This document shows, piece by piece, positions 1 through 7,819 of a stretch of DNA of 40,691 nucleotides; the stretch's first letter is position 1; each line of letters opens with the position of its first letter. The translations under genes and the position numbers were made by a program. Location: assembly GCA_022776215.1 (NCBI GenBank), contig JALFIR010000067.1:1-40691 (forward strand), read 5' to 3'. The DNA is from Colivicinus sp022776215. Its GTDB lineage: Bacteria > Bacillota_I > Bacilli_A > Erysipelotrichales > Erysipelotrichaceae. Below the pieces are notes generated by a model that was not told the origin of the DNA, did not search any database, and saw only the letters and a program-made list of their open reading frames with translations.

Positions 1-92
1 AAGGAACCAATCTAGAAAAGGTTGAAAAAATACTAGAATTATCCTTAAATTCCAACAAAACGATTACTTTTAGGGAATATTATTCAAAATAA
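1..92 (+). CDS. C-terminal fragment of an unknown gene, cut by the window edge
   Basis: An open frame enters from the left edge (codons in phase with position 3) and ends at the TAA at 90-92. About 29 residues are visible, beginning GTNLEKVEKILELS and ending TFREYYSK. The fragment is Lys/Glu/Asn-rich and looks like a helical C-terminus. I do not recognise the family. It does not resemble the C-terminus of HicA, although it precedes a HicB-like gene. The real extent and function cannot be judged from this piece. Confidence 0.45.
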   Translation, partial: GTNLEKVEKILELSLNSNKTITFREYYSK

Positions 93-162
93 GCTAGTAA
101 ACAAAGGGATTATTAGCACCACTGTGCAAATTAATACTTAAAATTATTTGATGATTAAATTT

Positions 163-381
163 ATGACCAATATAGAAAATTATTCGTCTTTACATTATCA
201 TATGGAAATTATTAATGATCTAAGTGAAGGCGGTTATGTTGCATCTTATCCTGACTTACCTGGTTGTTTAACTTGCGGTGATACTTTAAAAGAAGTTGTA
301 CAAAACGCAAATGACGCTAAAAGAGAATGGTTATTAGCTGCAATGGAGGAAGGAATAGATATTCCAGAACCTAGTTATTGA
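163..381 (+). CDS. Short HicB-like antitoxin domain protein (orphan)
   Basis: This 72-residue protein has the HicB-type partial RNase H fold signature: GGYVASYPDLPGC, then GDTLKEVVQNANDAKREWL and an ending in IPEPSY. HicB proteins neutralise the HicA mRNA interferase. This one stops just after the IPEP segment, so it lacks the C-terminal DNA-binding extension of longer HicB proteins. Short versions of this length are common in the family. The start at 163 (MTNIENY) fits family N-termini best; an ATG at 151 is the alternative, and neither has a good ribosome-binding site. No hicA gene follows, since a terminator comes directly after, and the upstream fragment does not look like HicA. The fold assignment is fairly safe; a working toxin-antitoxin role is not shown. 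Confidence 0.7.
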   Translation: MTNIENYSSLHYHMEIINDLSEGGYVASYPDLPGCLTCGDTLKEVVQNANDAKREWLLAAMEEGIDIPEPSY

Positions 382-393
382 AATATGAGTATG

Positions 394-421
394 AATCAAG
401 GTTTTAATGGCCTTGATTTTT
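394..421 (+). terminator. Intrinsic terminator after the HicB-like gene
   Basis: A perfect 8-bp inverted repeat, AATCAAGG at 394-401 and CCTTGATT at 411-418, encloses a 9-nt loop and runs into a short T-tract. It separates the HicB-like gene from the heat-shock operon. Confidence 0.7.
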
Positions 422-444
422 AAATGAAAAAATTTTAAAAATAT

Positions 445-471
445 TTAGCACTAGTTGTTGACAAGTGCTAA
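445..471. promoter_or_regulatory. CIRCE operator 1 (HrcA binding site) of the hrcA operon
   Basis: TTAGCACTA at 445-453, a 9-nt spacer, then AAGTGCTAA at 463-471. This matches the CIRCE consensus TTAGCACTC-N9-GAGTGCTAA at 16 of 18 positions. The arms are complementary at eight of nine positions; only the innermost pair fails. HrcA binds CIRCE to repress chaperone genes. The site overlaps the -35 element of the hrcA promoter, so bound HrcA should block RNA polymerase. Confidence 0.95.
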
Positions 472-486
472 ATAAGTTGGTAGTAT
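458..486 (+). promoter_or_regulatory. SigA-type promoter of the hrcA-grpE-dnaK-dnaJ operon
   Basis: A consensus -35 TTGACA lies at 458-463, a 17-bp spacer follows, and the -10 TAGTAT is at 481-486. The -35 lies across the spacer and right arm of CIRCE 1. Transcription should start near 492-495, inside the second CIRCE-like site, so the promoter is bracketed by two operators. Confidence 0.85.
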
Positions 487-487
487 A

Positions 488-514
488 TTAGCAGTGGAAA
501 GATAAGAGTGCTAA
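488..514. promoter_or_regulatory. CIRCE operator 2, overlapping the 5' leader of hrcA
   Basis: TTAGCAGTG at 488-496, a 9-nt spacer, then GAGTGCTAA at 506-514. The right arm is a perfect CIRCE half-site and the left arm matches at seven of nine positions. Its centre is 43 bp from that of CIRCE 1. It covers the expected transcription start and abuts the hrcA Shine-Dalgarno sequence, so it may act at the DNA and perhaps also the RNA level. Confidence 0.75.
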
Positions 515-528
515 AGGAGGTGGCAAAT

Positions 529-1542
529 ATGATGACGCAAAGAATGATTGAAATATTAAAAGCTATCATTGATGAATTCATCAATACTGCTGAGCCTGTT
601 GCCTCTAAGACGTTAGTAGAGGAGTATCACTTACCTTATTCTAGTGCCACTATTAGAAATGATATGGCTATCCTTGAAGCTGAGGGCTATCTTGAGAAGC
701 CCCATACTTCAGCCGGAAGAATTCCTTCCAATAAAGGATATAAGTATTATTGTGAGAATCTATTGGACAAGGGTCTTGATGATAAAGTTAAATATGAAGT
801 TGCTAATATCTTCTCTGATTCAACAATGAATGTAGAAGATTGTGTGAAACAGTCATGTAGAATGATATCGGATATGACAAATCTTACAAGTGGTGTGTTG
901 GGTCCTAATGCGAACTTGCAAACACTTGAGCATATAGCCTTGTTTCCATTAGATGATAAAACAGCGGTTTGTGTCTTTGTGACCAACACTGGTCATACAG
1001 AGAATAAGACATTTAACTTTAAGGATAGTGTTTCTGCTGATGATATCAAGACTTGTACTGATATCTTAAATGACCGCTTAAAGGGAACACAAATATCTGA
1101 TTTAAAAGAAAAGTTAGAGTCAATTAGACCAATTCTTGTAAGCAATGTTAAGCGTCATGAAATGTTATTCAATGCGTTTATTGGAGCCTTTACAAGATTT
1201 GCGAGTGAAAAGTTATATTTTTCAGGTACTTCTAATTTGATGTATCAGCCAGAATTCTCCGATACCGAGAAGCTTAAGGAACTAATCAAAATATTTGATG
1301 ATCCCAATAAGATTAAGGAAATCGTTGCAGAAGACAATGGTGAAAATCAAGTTACAGCTATTATGCCAAAGGGTACTGAACTAATATGGAAGGATGATAT
1401 GGCTATTGTTACTACTGATGTAAGGCTTTCTAAGAAAGAAACTGGTAAATTGATGGTCATGGGTCCAAGACGTATGGAATATAATCGTGTGTTATCATTG
1501 ATGTCGTTGATTTCTAAGGCTTTGGATGATATCTACAAGTAG
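529..1542 (+). CDS. hrcA: Heat-inducible transcription repressor HrcA
   Basis: HrcA is the dimeric repressor that binds CIRCE operators and is kept active by GroEL. The N-terminal winged-helix domain is clear in residues 1-75, with RMIEILKAIIDEFI, EPVASKTL, SSATIRNDMAILE and the conserved HTSAGRIPS turn. The rest is the GAF-like and inserted-dimerisation region, and the protein is 337 residues, normal for the family. I place the start at ATG 529 because AAAGGAGG at 513-520 is 8 nt upstream; the GTG at 508 overlaps the operator. It is the first gene of the chaperone operon and is under its own repression through two CIRCE sites. Confidence 0.97.
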   Translation: MMTQRMIEILKAIIDEFINTAEPVASKTLVEEYHLPYSSATIRNDMAILEAEGYLEKPHTSAGRIPSNKGYKYYCENLLDKGLDDKVKYEVANIFSDSTMNVEDCVKQSCRMISDMTNLTSGVLGPNANLQTLEHIALFPLDDKTAVCVFVTNTGHTENKTFNFKDSVSADDIKTCTDILNDRLKGTQISDLKEKLESIRPILVSNVKRHEMLFNAFIGAFTRFASEKLYFSGTSNLMYQPEFSDTEKLKELIKIFDDPNKIKEIVAEDNGENQVTAIMPKGTELIWKDDMAIVTTDVRLSKKETGKLMVMGPRRMEYNRVLSLMSLISKALDDIYK

Positions 1543-1553
1543 AAAGGAAATTC

Positions 1554-2132
1554 ATGGAAGAAAATAAAGAATTAAATGAAGAAGTAAAGGAAACTGAGGA
1601 ATCAAATACTGGCCTCGAATCTGGGGGCTCAAACCCTGAGCTCGAATCTGGGCTCGAATCTGATGTAGAGACAATTGAGGTTAAGCTTCAAAATGAAATC
1701 GACGAACTGAAAAGTGAAGTTGATCGTTTGAAGAATGCTTATGCTAAGGCTTATGCTGATACTGAGAATGTGAAGAAAAGACTTCAAAATGAAGCAGATA
1801 CAAATAAAAAGTATCGTATACAAAGTTTTGCGAAGGAAATCCTTCCAGCTATTGATAATCTAGAAAGAGCGATGGCTGCAAGTGATGATAGCGAATCGCA
1901 ATTAAAGAAGGGTGTTGAAATGATCTATAATCAACTAATCAAATCTTTAAAGGATGAGGGTGTTGAAGAAATAGATTGTTTGAATAAAAAATTTGATCCT
2001 AATTTCGAACAATCAATTATGGTTGAAAAGAAAGAGGGAGTTGAACCTGGTGTAGTAATTGAAGTACTACAAAAAGGTTATATGTTAAAGGATCGCGTAT
2101 TAAGAGCTGCGATGGTAAAGATTAGCGAATAA
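1554..2132 (+). CDS. grpE: Nucleotide exchange factor GrpE
   Basis: GrpE is a homodimer that releases ADP from DnaK. The 192-residue protein has an acidic, disordered N-terminus (about residues 1-45), then the long dimerisation helix (ELKSEVDRLKNAYAKAYADTEN, continuing to KKRLQNEA), the LPAIDNLERAM segment, and the C-terminal beta-wing with LQKGYMLKDRVLRAAMVKI. AGAAAGGA lies just before the ATG, 11 nt after hrcA ends. The acidic N-terminus contains an iterated GLES motif encoded by three copies of a 12-nt unit (see findings). It is co-transcribed with hrcA and dnaK, whose partner it is. Confidence 0.97.
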   Translation: MEENKELNEEVKETEESNTGLESGGSNPELESGLESDVETIEVKLQNEIDELKSEVDRLKNAYAKAYADTENVKKRLQNEADTNKKYRIQSFAKEILPAIDNLERAMAASDDSESQLKKGVEMIYNQLIKSLKDEGVEEIDCLNKKFDPNFEQSIMVEKKEGVEPGVVIEVLQKGYMLKDRVLRAAMVKISE

Positions 2133-2151
2133 ATTTAGGAGGAAATGAAAA

Positions 2152-3960
2152 ATGAGTAAAATTATTGGTATTGACTTAGGTACAACAAACAGTTGTGTTA
2201 GTGTTATGGAAGGTGGTGAAGCTAAGGTCATCACAAATCCAGAAGGTAATAGAACGACTCCATCTGTAGTAGCATTCAAGGATGGTGAAATCGTAGTTGG
2301 TGAAGCTGCAAAAAGACAAGCAGTTACAAATAAGGATACAGTATCTTCAGTAAAGAGATTAATGGGTTCTAGTGAAAAGATTCATGCAAATGGTAAGACA
2401 TATACACCACAAGAAATTAGTGCTATGATTCTTCAATACTTAAAGAAATATGCTGAAGAATATCTTGGCGAACCAGTGACAAAGGCTGTTATTACAGTTC
2501 CTGCTTACTTCAATGATGCTCAACGTCAAGCAACTAAGGATGCTGGTAAGATTGCTGGTTTAGATGTAGAAAGAATTATCAATGAACCAACAGCTGCTTC
2601 TTTAGCTTTCGGCATTGATAAGACTGATAAGGAACAAAAGGTTCTAGTATTCGACTTAGGTGGCGGTACATTTGATGTATCTATCATTGATATGTCAGAA
2701 GGTACATTTGAAGTTTTAGCTACTGCTGGTGATAACCATTTAGGTGGTGATGACTTCGATAATGTTATTGTTGATTGGATGGCTGATGAGTTCAAGAAAC
2801 AATACAATATTGATTTGAAGGCTGATCGTATGGCTCTTCAAAGAATGAAGGAAGCTGCTGAAAAGGCTAAGAAAGATTTAAGCGGAACTTTACAAGCTCA
2901 TATCTCTCTACCATTCATTTCAGCTAATCAATCTGGTCCATTACACTTTGAAACAGATTTAACAAGAGCTAACTTCGATAAGATGACTAAGTTCTTGGTT
3001 GATAGAACAGTAGTTCCAGTAAAACAAGCTCTAAAGGATGCTGGCTTAAGTCCTAATGACTTGAATCAAGTATTACTAGTTGGTGGTTCAACAAGAATTC
3101 CTGCTGTTCAAGAAGCTGTTAAGAAAGAATTAGGTAAGGAACCTAACAAGTCTGTTAACCCAGATGAAGTAGTAGCTATGGGTGCCGCAATTCAAGGTGG
3201 TATCTTAGGTGGCGAAAACCCTCATGATGTATTACTTCTAGATGTTACTCCATTGTCTTTGGGTATTGAAACATTAGGTGGTGTTATGACTGTATTGATT
3301 CCACGTAATACAACAATTCCTACAAGTAAGTCACAAATCTTCTCAACTGCTGCTGATAACCAACCAGCTGTTGATATCCATGTATTACAAGGTGAAAGAC
3401 CAATGGCTAATGACAACAAGACTCTTGGTAACTTCCAATTAACTGGTATTGCACCAGCAAGACGTGGTGTTCCACAAATTGAAGTTAAGTTCGATATCGA
3501 TGTTAATGGTATCGTTCATGTATCAGCTACTGATAAGGCTACTAATAAGTCTCAAGATATTACAATTTCTAATCCTAATGGTTTAAGCGATGAAGAAATC
3601 GATAGAATGGTAAAAGAGGCCGAAGATAACAAGGATGCTGATGAAAAGCGTAAGGAAGAGATCGAATTGAAGAATAGAGCTGAAGGTTTCATTGCTCAAA
3701 TCGATCAAACTCTAGAGGCTGAAAATCCTAATGTTACTGAGGATCAAAAGAAGCAAGTTAAGCAGTTAAGAGATGAACTTCAAAAGGCTGTTGATGAAAA
3801 TGACTATGCTACTTTAAAGACTAAGTTAGATGAGCTTGAAAAGGCAGCTCAAGCTATGTCTGAAGCTATGTACCAACAAGCTCAAGCACAAGGTCAACAA
3901 GGTCCAAGCAGTGATTCTGCAGATGATGTAGTAGATGCAGACTTTACAAAGAAAGACTAA
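2152..3960 (+). CDS. dnaK: Chaperone DnaK (Hsp70)
   Basis: DnaK is the ATP-dependent Hsp70 of the cytosol. At 602 residues it is full length. The nucleotide-binding domain starts with GIDLGTTNSCVSVMEGG, contains the phosphate-2 loop VLVFDLGGGTFDVS and the adenosine loop LLVGGSTRIPAVQ, and ends near residue 360. The linker DVLLLDVTPLSLGIETLGG follows, then the substrate-binding beta-sandwich, a helical lid, and a C-terminus rich in Gln and acidic residues that ends VVDADFTKKD. A strong AGGAGG lies 9 nt before the ATG. It is fed by GrpE upstream and DnaJ downstream. A hairpin follows the stop codon. Confidence 0.98.
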   Translation: MSKIIGIDLGTTNSCVSVMEGGEAKVITNPEGNRTTPSVVAFKDGEIVVGEAAKRQAVTNKDTVSSVKRLMGSSEKIHANGKTYTPQEISAMILQYLKKYAEEYLGEPVTKAVITVPAYFNDAQRQATKDAGKIAGLDVERIINEPTAASLAFGIDKTDKEQKVLVFDLGGGTFDVSIIDMSEGTFEVLATAGDNHLGGDDFDNVIVDWMADEFKKQYNIDLKADRMALQRMKEAAEKAKKDLSGTLQAHISLPFISANQSGPLHFETDLTRANFDKMTKFLVDRTVVPVKQALKDAGLSPNDLNQVLLVGGSTRIPAVQEAVKKELGKEPNKSVNPDEVVAMGAAIQGGILGGENPHDVLLLDVTPLSLGIETLGGVMTVLIPRNTTIPTSKSQIFSTAADNQPAVDIHVLQGERPMANDNKTLGNFQLTGIAPARRGVPQIEVKFDIDVNGIVHVSATDKATNKSQDITISNPNGLSDEEIDRMVKEAEDNKDADEKRKEEIELKNRAEGFIAQIDQTLEAENPNVTEDQKKQVKQLRDELQKAVDENDYATLKTKLDELEKAAQAMSEAMYQQAQAQGQQGPSSDSADDVVDADFTKKD

Positions 3961-3966
3961 TATTAT

Positions 3967-3990
3967 AAAGAAGGAAGCAATTCCTTCTTT
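3967..3990 (+). other. dnaK-dnaJ intercistronic hairpin with GNRA loop
   Basis: A perfect 10-bp inverted repeat, AAAGAAGGAA at 3967-3976 and TTCCTTCTTT at 3981-3990, closes on a GCAA tetraloop. GAACATGC follows rather than a T-tract, so it is not a classical terminator. It probably marks an mRNA stabiliser, processing site or weak attenuator that sets DnaK and DnaJ levels; this role is inferred. Confidence 0.7.
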
Positions 3991-4016
3991 GAACATGCAA
4001 GGAAGGTGATATAAAT

Positions 4017-5141
4017 ATGGCAAAAAGAGATTATTATGAGGTACTAGGTGTTTCTAAGGGTGCTAGTGCTGATGAAATAAAAAAAGCTTATCGTAAATTG
4101 GCCAAAAAGTATCATCCTGATGTAAATAAGGCTAAGGATGCTGAAGAGAAGTTTAAGGAAATAAATGAGGCCTACGAAGTACTATCTGATGATCAAAAGA
4201 AGCAGATATATGATAACTATGGTTTTGATGGTCTTGAAGGTAATATGGGACAAGGTGGCTTCTCTAATTTCTCAGGAGGCTTTGACGATTTAGGTGATAT
4301 CTTCTCTCAATTCATGGGAGGCATGGGCGGTTTTGGAGGCTTTAGTAGAGGTTCTTCTAGACAAAGTGGTCCAATTAAAGGTGAGAACAAATATGTTCAA
4401 ATGTCTATTGAATTCTTAGAGGCAGTCAAAGGAGCTACTAAGACTATTAAAGTATCAGTAGATCGTAAGTGTCCTAGATGTAATGGCACTGGTGCTAAGT
4501 CAGCTAGTGATATTAAGACATGTCCTAGATGTAATGGCAGTGGTAAGGTGACAAGTGCTAAGCGTACACCATTTGGTATGATGCAGTCAGTTGTTGATTG
4601 TCCTGATTGTCATGGCAGTGGTAAGATGATTACTAATAAGTGTCCTGAATGTGGTGGTGCAGGTTATGAAACTAAGGTAGAAACCGTAGAGATTAAGATT
4701 CCAGCAGGTATTTCAACAGGTCAACAAGTAAGAGTTGCAGGTTATGGTGAAAGAGGCTATAACGGTGGTGATAATGGTGACTTGTATATTGAAATTATTG
4801 TTAAGTCACATGACTTCTTTGTAAGAGAGGGCAATGATATCTATGTTGAAGTTCCTATTTCGGCAGTAGATGCAACCCTTGGTACTACAATTGATGTTCC
4901 TACTTGTAATGGCGAATGTGAATTAAATATTCCAGCTGGTACTCAACCTGGTCAAAAGTTACGTTTAAGGGGTTATGGTGTTAAGTCACTTAGAACTAAT
5001 GCGGTTGGTGATCAATACTGTGTGATTAAGGTTGTTATTCCTACTAAGTTAAGTAGAGAGGAAAAGGAACTTTATACTAAGTTACAGGGTAAGTCTGGTA
5101 AGGAATCAGTGTTTGATAAGTTTAAGAAATCTTTTAAGTAA
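4017..5141 (+). CDS. dnaJ: Chaperone DnaJ (Hsp40)
   Basis: DnaJ delivers clients to DnaK and stimulates its ATPase. The J domain (residues 1-70) carries the HPD triad at 33-35. A Gly/Phe-rich stretch follows at about 78-120, then four CxxCxGxG zinc-binding repeats at about 151-220 (CPRCNGTG, CPRCNGSG, CPDCHGSG, CPECGGAG), then the two beta-sandwich substrate domains. At 374 residues it is a full type I DnaJ. The ribosome-binding site AAGGAAGGTG precedes the ATG. It is the last gene of the hrcA operon; a hairpin overlaps its stop codon. Confidence 0.98.
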   Translation: MAKRDYYEVLGVSKGASADEIKKAYRKLAKKYHPDVNKAKDAEEKFKEINEAYEVLSDDQKKQIYDNYGFDGLEGNMGQGGFSNFSGGFDDLGDIFSQFMGGMGGFGGFSRGSSRQSGPIKGENKYVQMSIEFLEAVKGATKTIKVSVDRKCPRCNGTGAKSASDIKTCPRCNGSGKVTSAKRTPFGMMQSVVDCPDCHGSGKMITNKCPECGGAGYETKVETVEIKIPAGISTGQQVRVAGYGERGYNGGDNGDLYIEIIVKSHDFFVREGNDIYVEVPISAVDATLGTTIDVPTCNGECELNIPAGTQPGQKLRLRGYGVKSLRTNAVGDQYCVIKVVIPTKLSREEKELYTKLQGKSGKESVFDKFKKSFK

Positions 5142-5158
5142 GGGTAATTCCTTACTTT
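5136..5158 (+). terminator. Hairpin overlapping the dnaJ stop, probable weak terminator
   Basis: AAGTAAGG at 5136-5143 and CCTTACTT at 5150-5157 form an 8-bp stem with a 6-nt loop. Only three T residues follow before an A-run, so termination is probably leaky and some dnaJ transcripts may read into clpB. Confidence 0.5.
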
Positions 5159-5172
5159 AAAAATAAGGTGTA

Positions 5173-5199
5173 TTAGCACTCTTGTAGTTAAAGTGCTAG
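5173..5199. promoter_or_regulatory. CIRCE operator of clpB
   Basis: TTAGCACTC at 5173-5181, a 9-nt spacer, then AAGTGCTAG at 5191-5199; 16 of 18 positions match the CIRCE consensus. It ends one base before the clpB Shine-Dalgarno region (AAAGGAG), so it probably lies at or after the transcription start. I could not fix the matching promoter boxes with confidence. It puts clpB under HrcA. Confidence 0.93.
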
Positions 5200-5210
5200 A
5201 AAGGAGAATT

Positions 5211-7766
5211 ATGGAATTAGAGAAGACGACTGAAAAATTACAGAAAATCTTAATTAAAGCTTTGAATATCTGTAAGGATTATCATAATCCAGAGATATGT
5301 GATGAGCATATGTTTAAGGCTTATCTTGATGATGATGATATTAGAAAGATTCTTAGCGAATTAAAGTGTGATGTTAATGAGCTGATTAATGTTACTAATA
5401 ATTCTCTTAATAGTCTTCCTAGTAATAATTCTACAAATGATCCTTCCATTAGTAGATATTTATATGAAAGCTATAATGAGGCGTTAAAACTTTCGAAGGA
5501 AAAGGGCGATAAATACTTGGGCGCTTTAGATTTGTTCGCTGTTGAATTGTTTAATGATTCATCTTTCACTAAACTTTTAAGAAAGCATATTAAATTTAAT
5601 AAGAAAGAACTTATGGATAAGATTAATAAAGAAAGGGGAACAACTATGATCAATAATCAAAATGATGAAAACAACATCAATCCACTAGAGAAGTATGGTA
5701 GAAATCTTGTTATTGATGTCAAAGAAGGTAAGATTGATCCTGTCATCGGTAGAGATGAGGAGATAAGAAGAGTAATTGAAATATTGTCTCGTAAGACTAA
5801 GAATAATCCAGTTCTTATTGGTGAACCAGGTGTTGGTAAGACTGCGATCGTAGAAGGTTTGGCATGGCGTATCTTTAATGGTGATGTTCCTGCTTCTTTA
5901 AAAGATAAGGAACTATATGAACTAGATTTAGGTTCTTTGATTGCTGGTGCTAAGTATCAAGGTGAATTTGAGGAAAGATTAAAGTCAGTACTTAAAGCTG
6001 TTAAGGATAAAGATGGTCAAGTCATCATGTTTATTGATGAGATTCACAATCTTGTCGGTGCTGGTAAGAGCAGTGGCGCCATGGATGCTGCTAATTTGCT
6101 AAAGCCAATGTTGGCTCGTGGTGAGTTAAAGTGTATTGGTGCTACTACTTTTGATGAATATAGACAATATATTGAAAAGGATGCAGCACTAGAAAGACGT
6201 TTCCAAAAGGTTACCGTAGATGAACCAAGTGTTGAAGAGACTATATCTATTCTAAGAGGTCTAAAGGATAGATTTGAGGCTCACCATGGTGTAACTATTA
6301 AGGATGAGGCTATTATCGCTTCAGCTGTATTGTCTAATCGTTATATTACAGATAGATTCCTTCCAGATAAGGCTATCGACTTGATTGATGAAGCTTGTGC
6401 TTCTACAAGAGTTGATATGGATTCTATGCCTACTGAGCTTTATGAGCTTGAGCATAAGAAGAAACAGTTGGAAATTGAAGAAGTATCTTTGAAGAAGGAA
6501 AAGGATGATGAAAAGGCCATGAAGCGTTTGGCTGATCTTCAAGAAGATTTGAAGGAAGTTAATGAAAAGTATAATACTTTGCATGCTAAGTGGTTGGATG
6601 AGAAGAAAGAATTAATTCAAAGTAAGACTTTAAGGGAAGACTTAGAGAAGGCTAAACTTGATTATACAAATGCTGAGCAGGCTGGTGATTATGCAAAGGC
6701 TTCAGAATTAAAATTTTCTACTATTCCAAGTCTAGAGGCTAAGATTAAGGCTTCTAAGGAAGCTAATAAAGATGGCAAGATGTTATCTGAAGTTGTTGAT
6801 GAAGAGGCTATTGCCAAGGTTGTATCTAAGTGGACTCATATTGAGACTACAAAGCTATTAAAGACTGAAAGAGATAAGTTGTTAAAGCTTGATGATATCT
6901 TAAAAGAAAGAGTCATGGGACAAGATGATGCCTTGAAGCTTGTTACTGATGCCATCCTACGAAATAAGGCTAATATTGGTGATATCAATAGACCAATAGG
7001 TTCGTTCTTGTTCTTGGGTCCTACTGGTGTTGGTAAGACTGAGGTTGCTAAGGCTTTAGCTGAACAATTGTTTGATGATGAAAACAAGATTGTTCGTATC
7101 GATATGTCTGAATATATGGAGAAGTTCTCAGTGTCTAGATTAATTGGTGCTCCTCCTGGATATGTAGGTTATGAAGAGGGTGGTCAATTGACTGAGGCTG
7201 TTAGAAGAAAACCTTATTCTATTGTCTTATTAGATGAGATTGAGAAGGCTCATCCTGATGTCTTTAATATCTTGTTACAAATACTAGATGATGGTCGTAT
7301 TACTGATTCTAAGGGTGTTACTGTAGATTTTAAGAATACTGTAATTATTATGACTTCTAACTTAGGTTCTGAGTTTGCGTTTGAACTAGATAAAGAGAAA
7401 AAGGCTAAAGAATATGATATAGCTATTAAGAATGCCTTTAAGCCTGAGTTTGTAAACCGTATTGATGAGATTATTATCTTTAATCCATTGAATGAAGCAG
7501 TTATTAAGGATATCGCTAAGAAGTTTATCAATCAATTAATTAATAGAATGAAGGACAATGATGTTGAATTATCGTTCTCTGATAAGGCTATTGAAAAGAT
7601 TTCTAAGGAAGGCTTTGATCCAAACTTTGGTGCTAGACCTATGAAGCGTCATATTCAAAGAGAGGTTGAGTCTAAGTTAGCTAGATTTGTGATTGCTAAT
7701 CCGGATTGTAAGAAGATCTTGGTTGATGTTGAAAATGATGATTATGTTATTAGAGATGTGGCTTAG
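5211..7766 (+). CDS. clpB: ATP-dependent disaggregase ClpB
   Basis: ClpB is a hexameric AAA+ machine that extracts proteins from aggregates with DnaK/DnaJ. The N-domain covers residues 1-145. NBD1 has Walker A GEPGVGKT and Walker B VIMFIDEIHNLVGAG. The coiled-coil M-domain runs about 400-530. NBD2 has GPTGVGKTEVAKALAEQLF, SYSIVLLDEIEKAHPDVF-type Walker B sequence (with P in place of the first S) and the conserved GFDPNFGARPMKRHIQ C-terminus. The M-domain separates it from ClpC and ClpA. The start at 5211 is chosen because AAAGGAGA lies just upstream; the in-frame GTG at 5193 lies inside CIRCE. The product is 851 residues. A likely internal start lies at residue 146. A terminator overlaps the stop codon. 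Confidence 0.97.
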   Translation: MELEKTTEKLQKILIKALNICKDYHNPEICDEHMFKAYLDDDDIRKILSELKCDVNELINVTNNSLNSLPSNNSTNDPSISRYLYESYNEALKLSKEKGDKYLGALDLFAVELFNDSSFTKLLRKHIKFNKKELMDKINKERGTTMINNQNDENNINPLEKYGRNLVIDVKEGKIDPVIGRDEEIRRVIEILSRKTKNNPVLIGEPGVGKTAIVEGLAWRIFNGDVPASLKDKELYELDLGSLIAGAKYQGEFEERLKSVLKAVKDKDGQVIMFIDEIHNLVGAGKSSGAMDAANLLKPMLARGELKCIGATTFDEYRQYIEKDAALERRFQKVTVDEPSVEETISILRGLKDRFEAHHGVTIKDEAIIASAVLSNRYITDRFLPDKAIDLIDEACASTRVDMDSMPTELYELEHKKKQLEIEEVSLKKEKDDEKAMKRLADLQEDLKEVNEKYNTLHAKWLDEKKELIQSKTLREDLEKAKLDYTNAEQAGDYAKASELKFSTIPSLEAKIKASKEANKDGKMLSEVVDEEAIAKVVSKWTHIETTKLLKTERDKLLKLDDILKERVMGQDDALKLVTDAILRNKANIGDINRPIGSFLFLGPTGVGKTEVAKALAEQLFDDENKIVRIDMSEYMEKFSVSRLIGAPPGYVGYEEGGQLTEAVRRKPYSIVLLDEIEKAHPDVFNILLQILDDGRITDSKGVTVDFKNTVIIMTSNLGSEFAFELDKEKKAKEYDIAIKNAFKPEFVNRIDEIIIFNPLNEAVIKDIAKKFINQLINRMKDNDVELSFSDKAIEKISKEGFDPNFGARPMKRHIQREVESKLARFVIANPDCKKILVDVENDDYVIRDVA
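5631..5648 (+). promoter_or_regulatory. Internal ribosome-binding site and start codon inside clpB
   Basis: GAAAGGGG at 5631-5638 is followed after 7 nt by an in-frame ATG at 5646. Translation from here would give a ClpB lacking the N-domain (about 706 residues, starting MINNQNDE). Several bacteria make such a short ClpB from an internal start at this same domain boundary. Confidence 0.7.
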
Positions 7767-7780
7767 CCATGTCTCTTTTT
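7752..7780 (+). terminator. Intrinsic terminator of clpB
   Basis: An 11-bp stem, AGAGATGTGGC at 7752-7762 with GCCATGTCTCT at 7766-7776 (two G-U pairs), closes on a TTA loop and runs into five T residues. It includes the last clpB codons and the TAG stop. Confidence 0.85.
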
Positions 7781-7783
7781 AAA

Positions 7784-7792
7784 TGGTAAAAT
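7784..7792 (+). promoter_or_regulatory. Possible extended -10 promoter of the AAA/nuclease gene pair
   Basis: TG-G-TAAAAT at 7784-7792 is an extended -10 motif 28 bp before the ATG at 7820. No convincing -35 is seen 17 bp upstream, where the clpB terminator lies. The assignment rests mainly on position, since the gene pair needs a promoter after that terminator. Confidence 0.35.
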
Positions 7793-7819
7793 AATATAAG
7801 AAAGATTAAGGATTAAAAG

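Noticed and set aside
115..128. GCAC-CACT-GTGC palindrome, resembling a CIRCE half-site
   Set aside because: The loop is 4 nt, not 9, and the arms do not match CIRCE beyond TTAGCAC.
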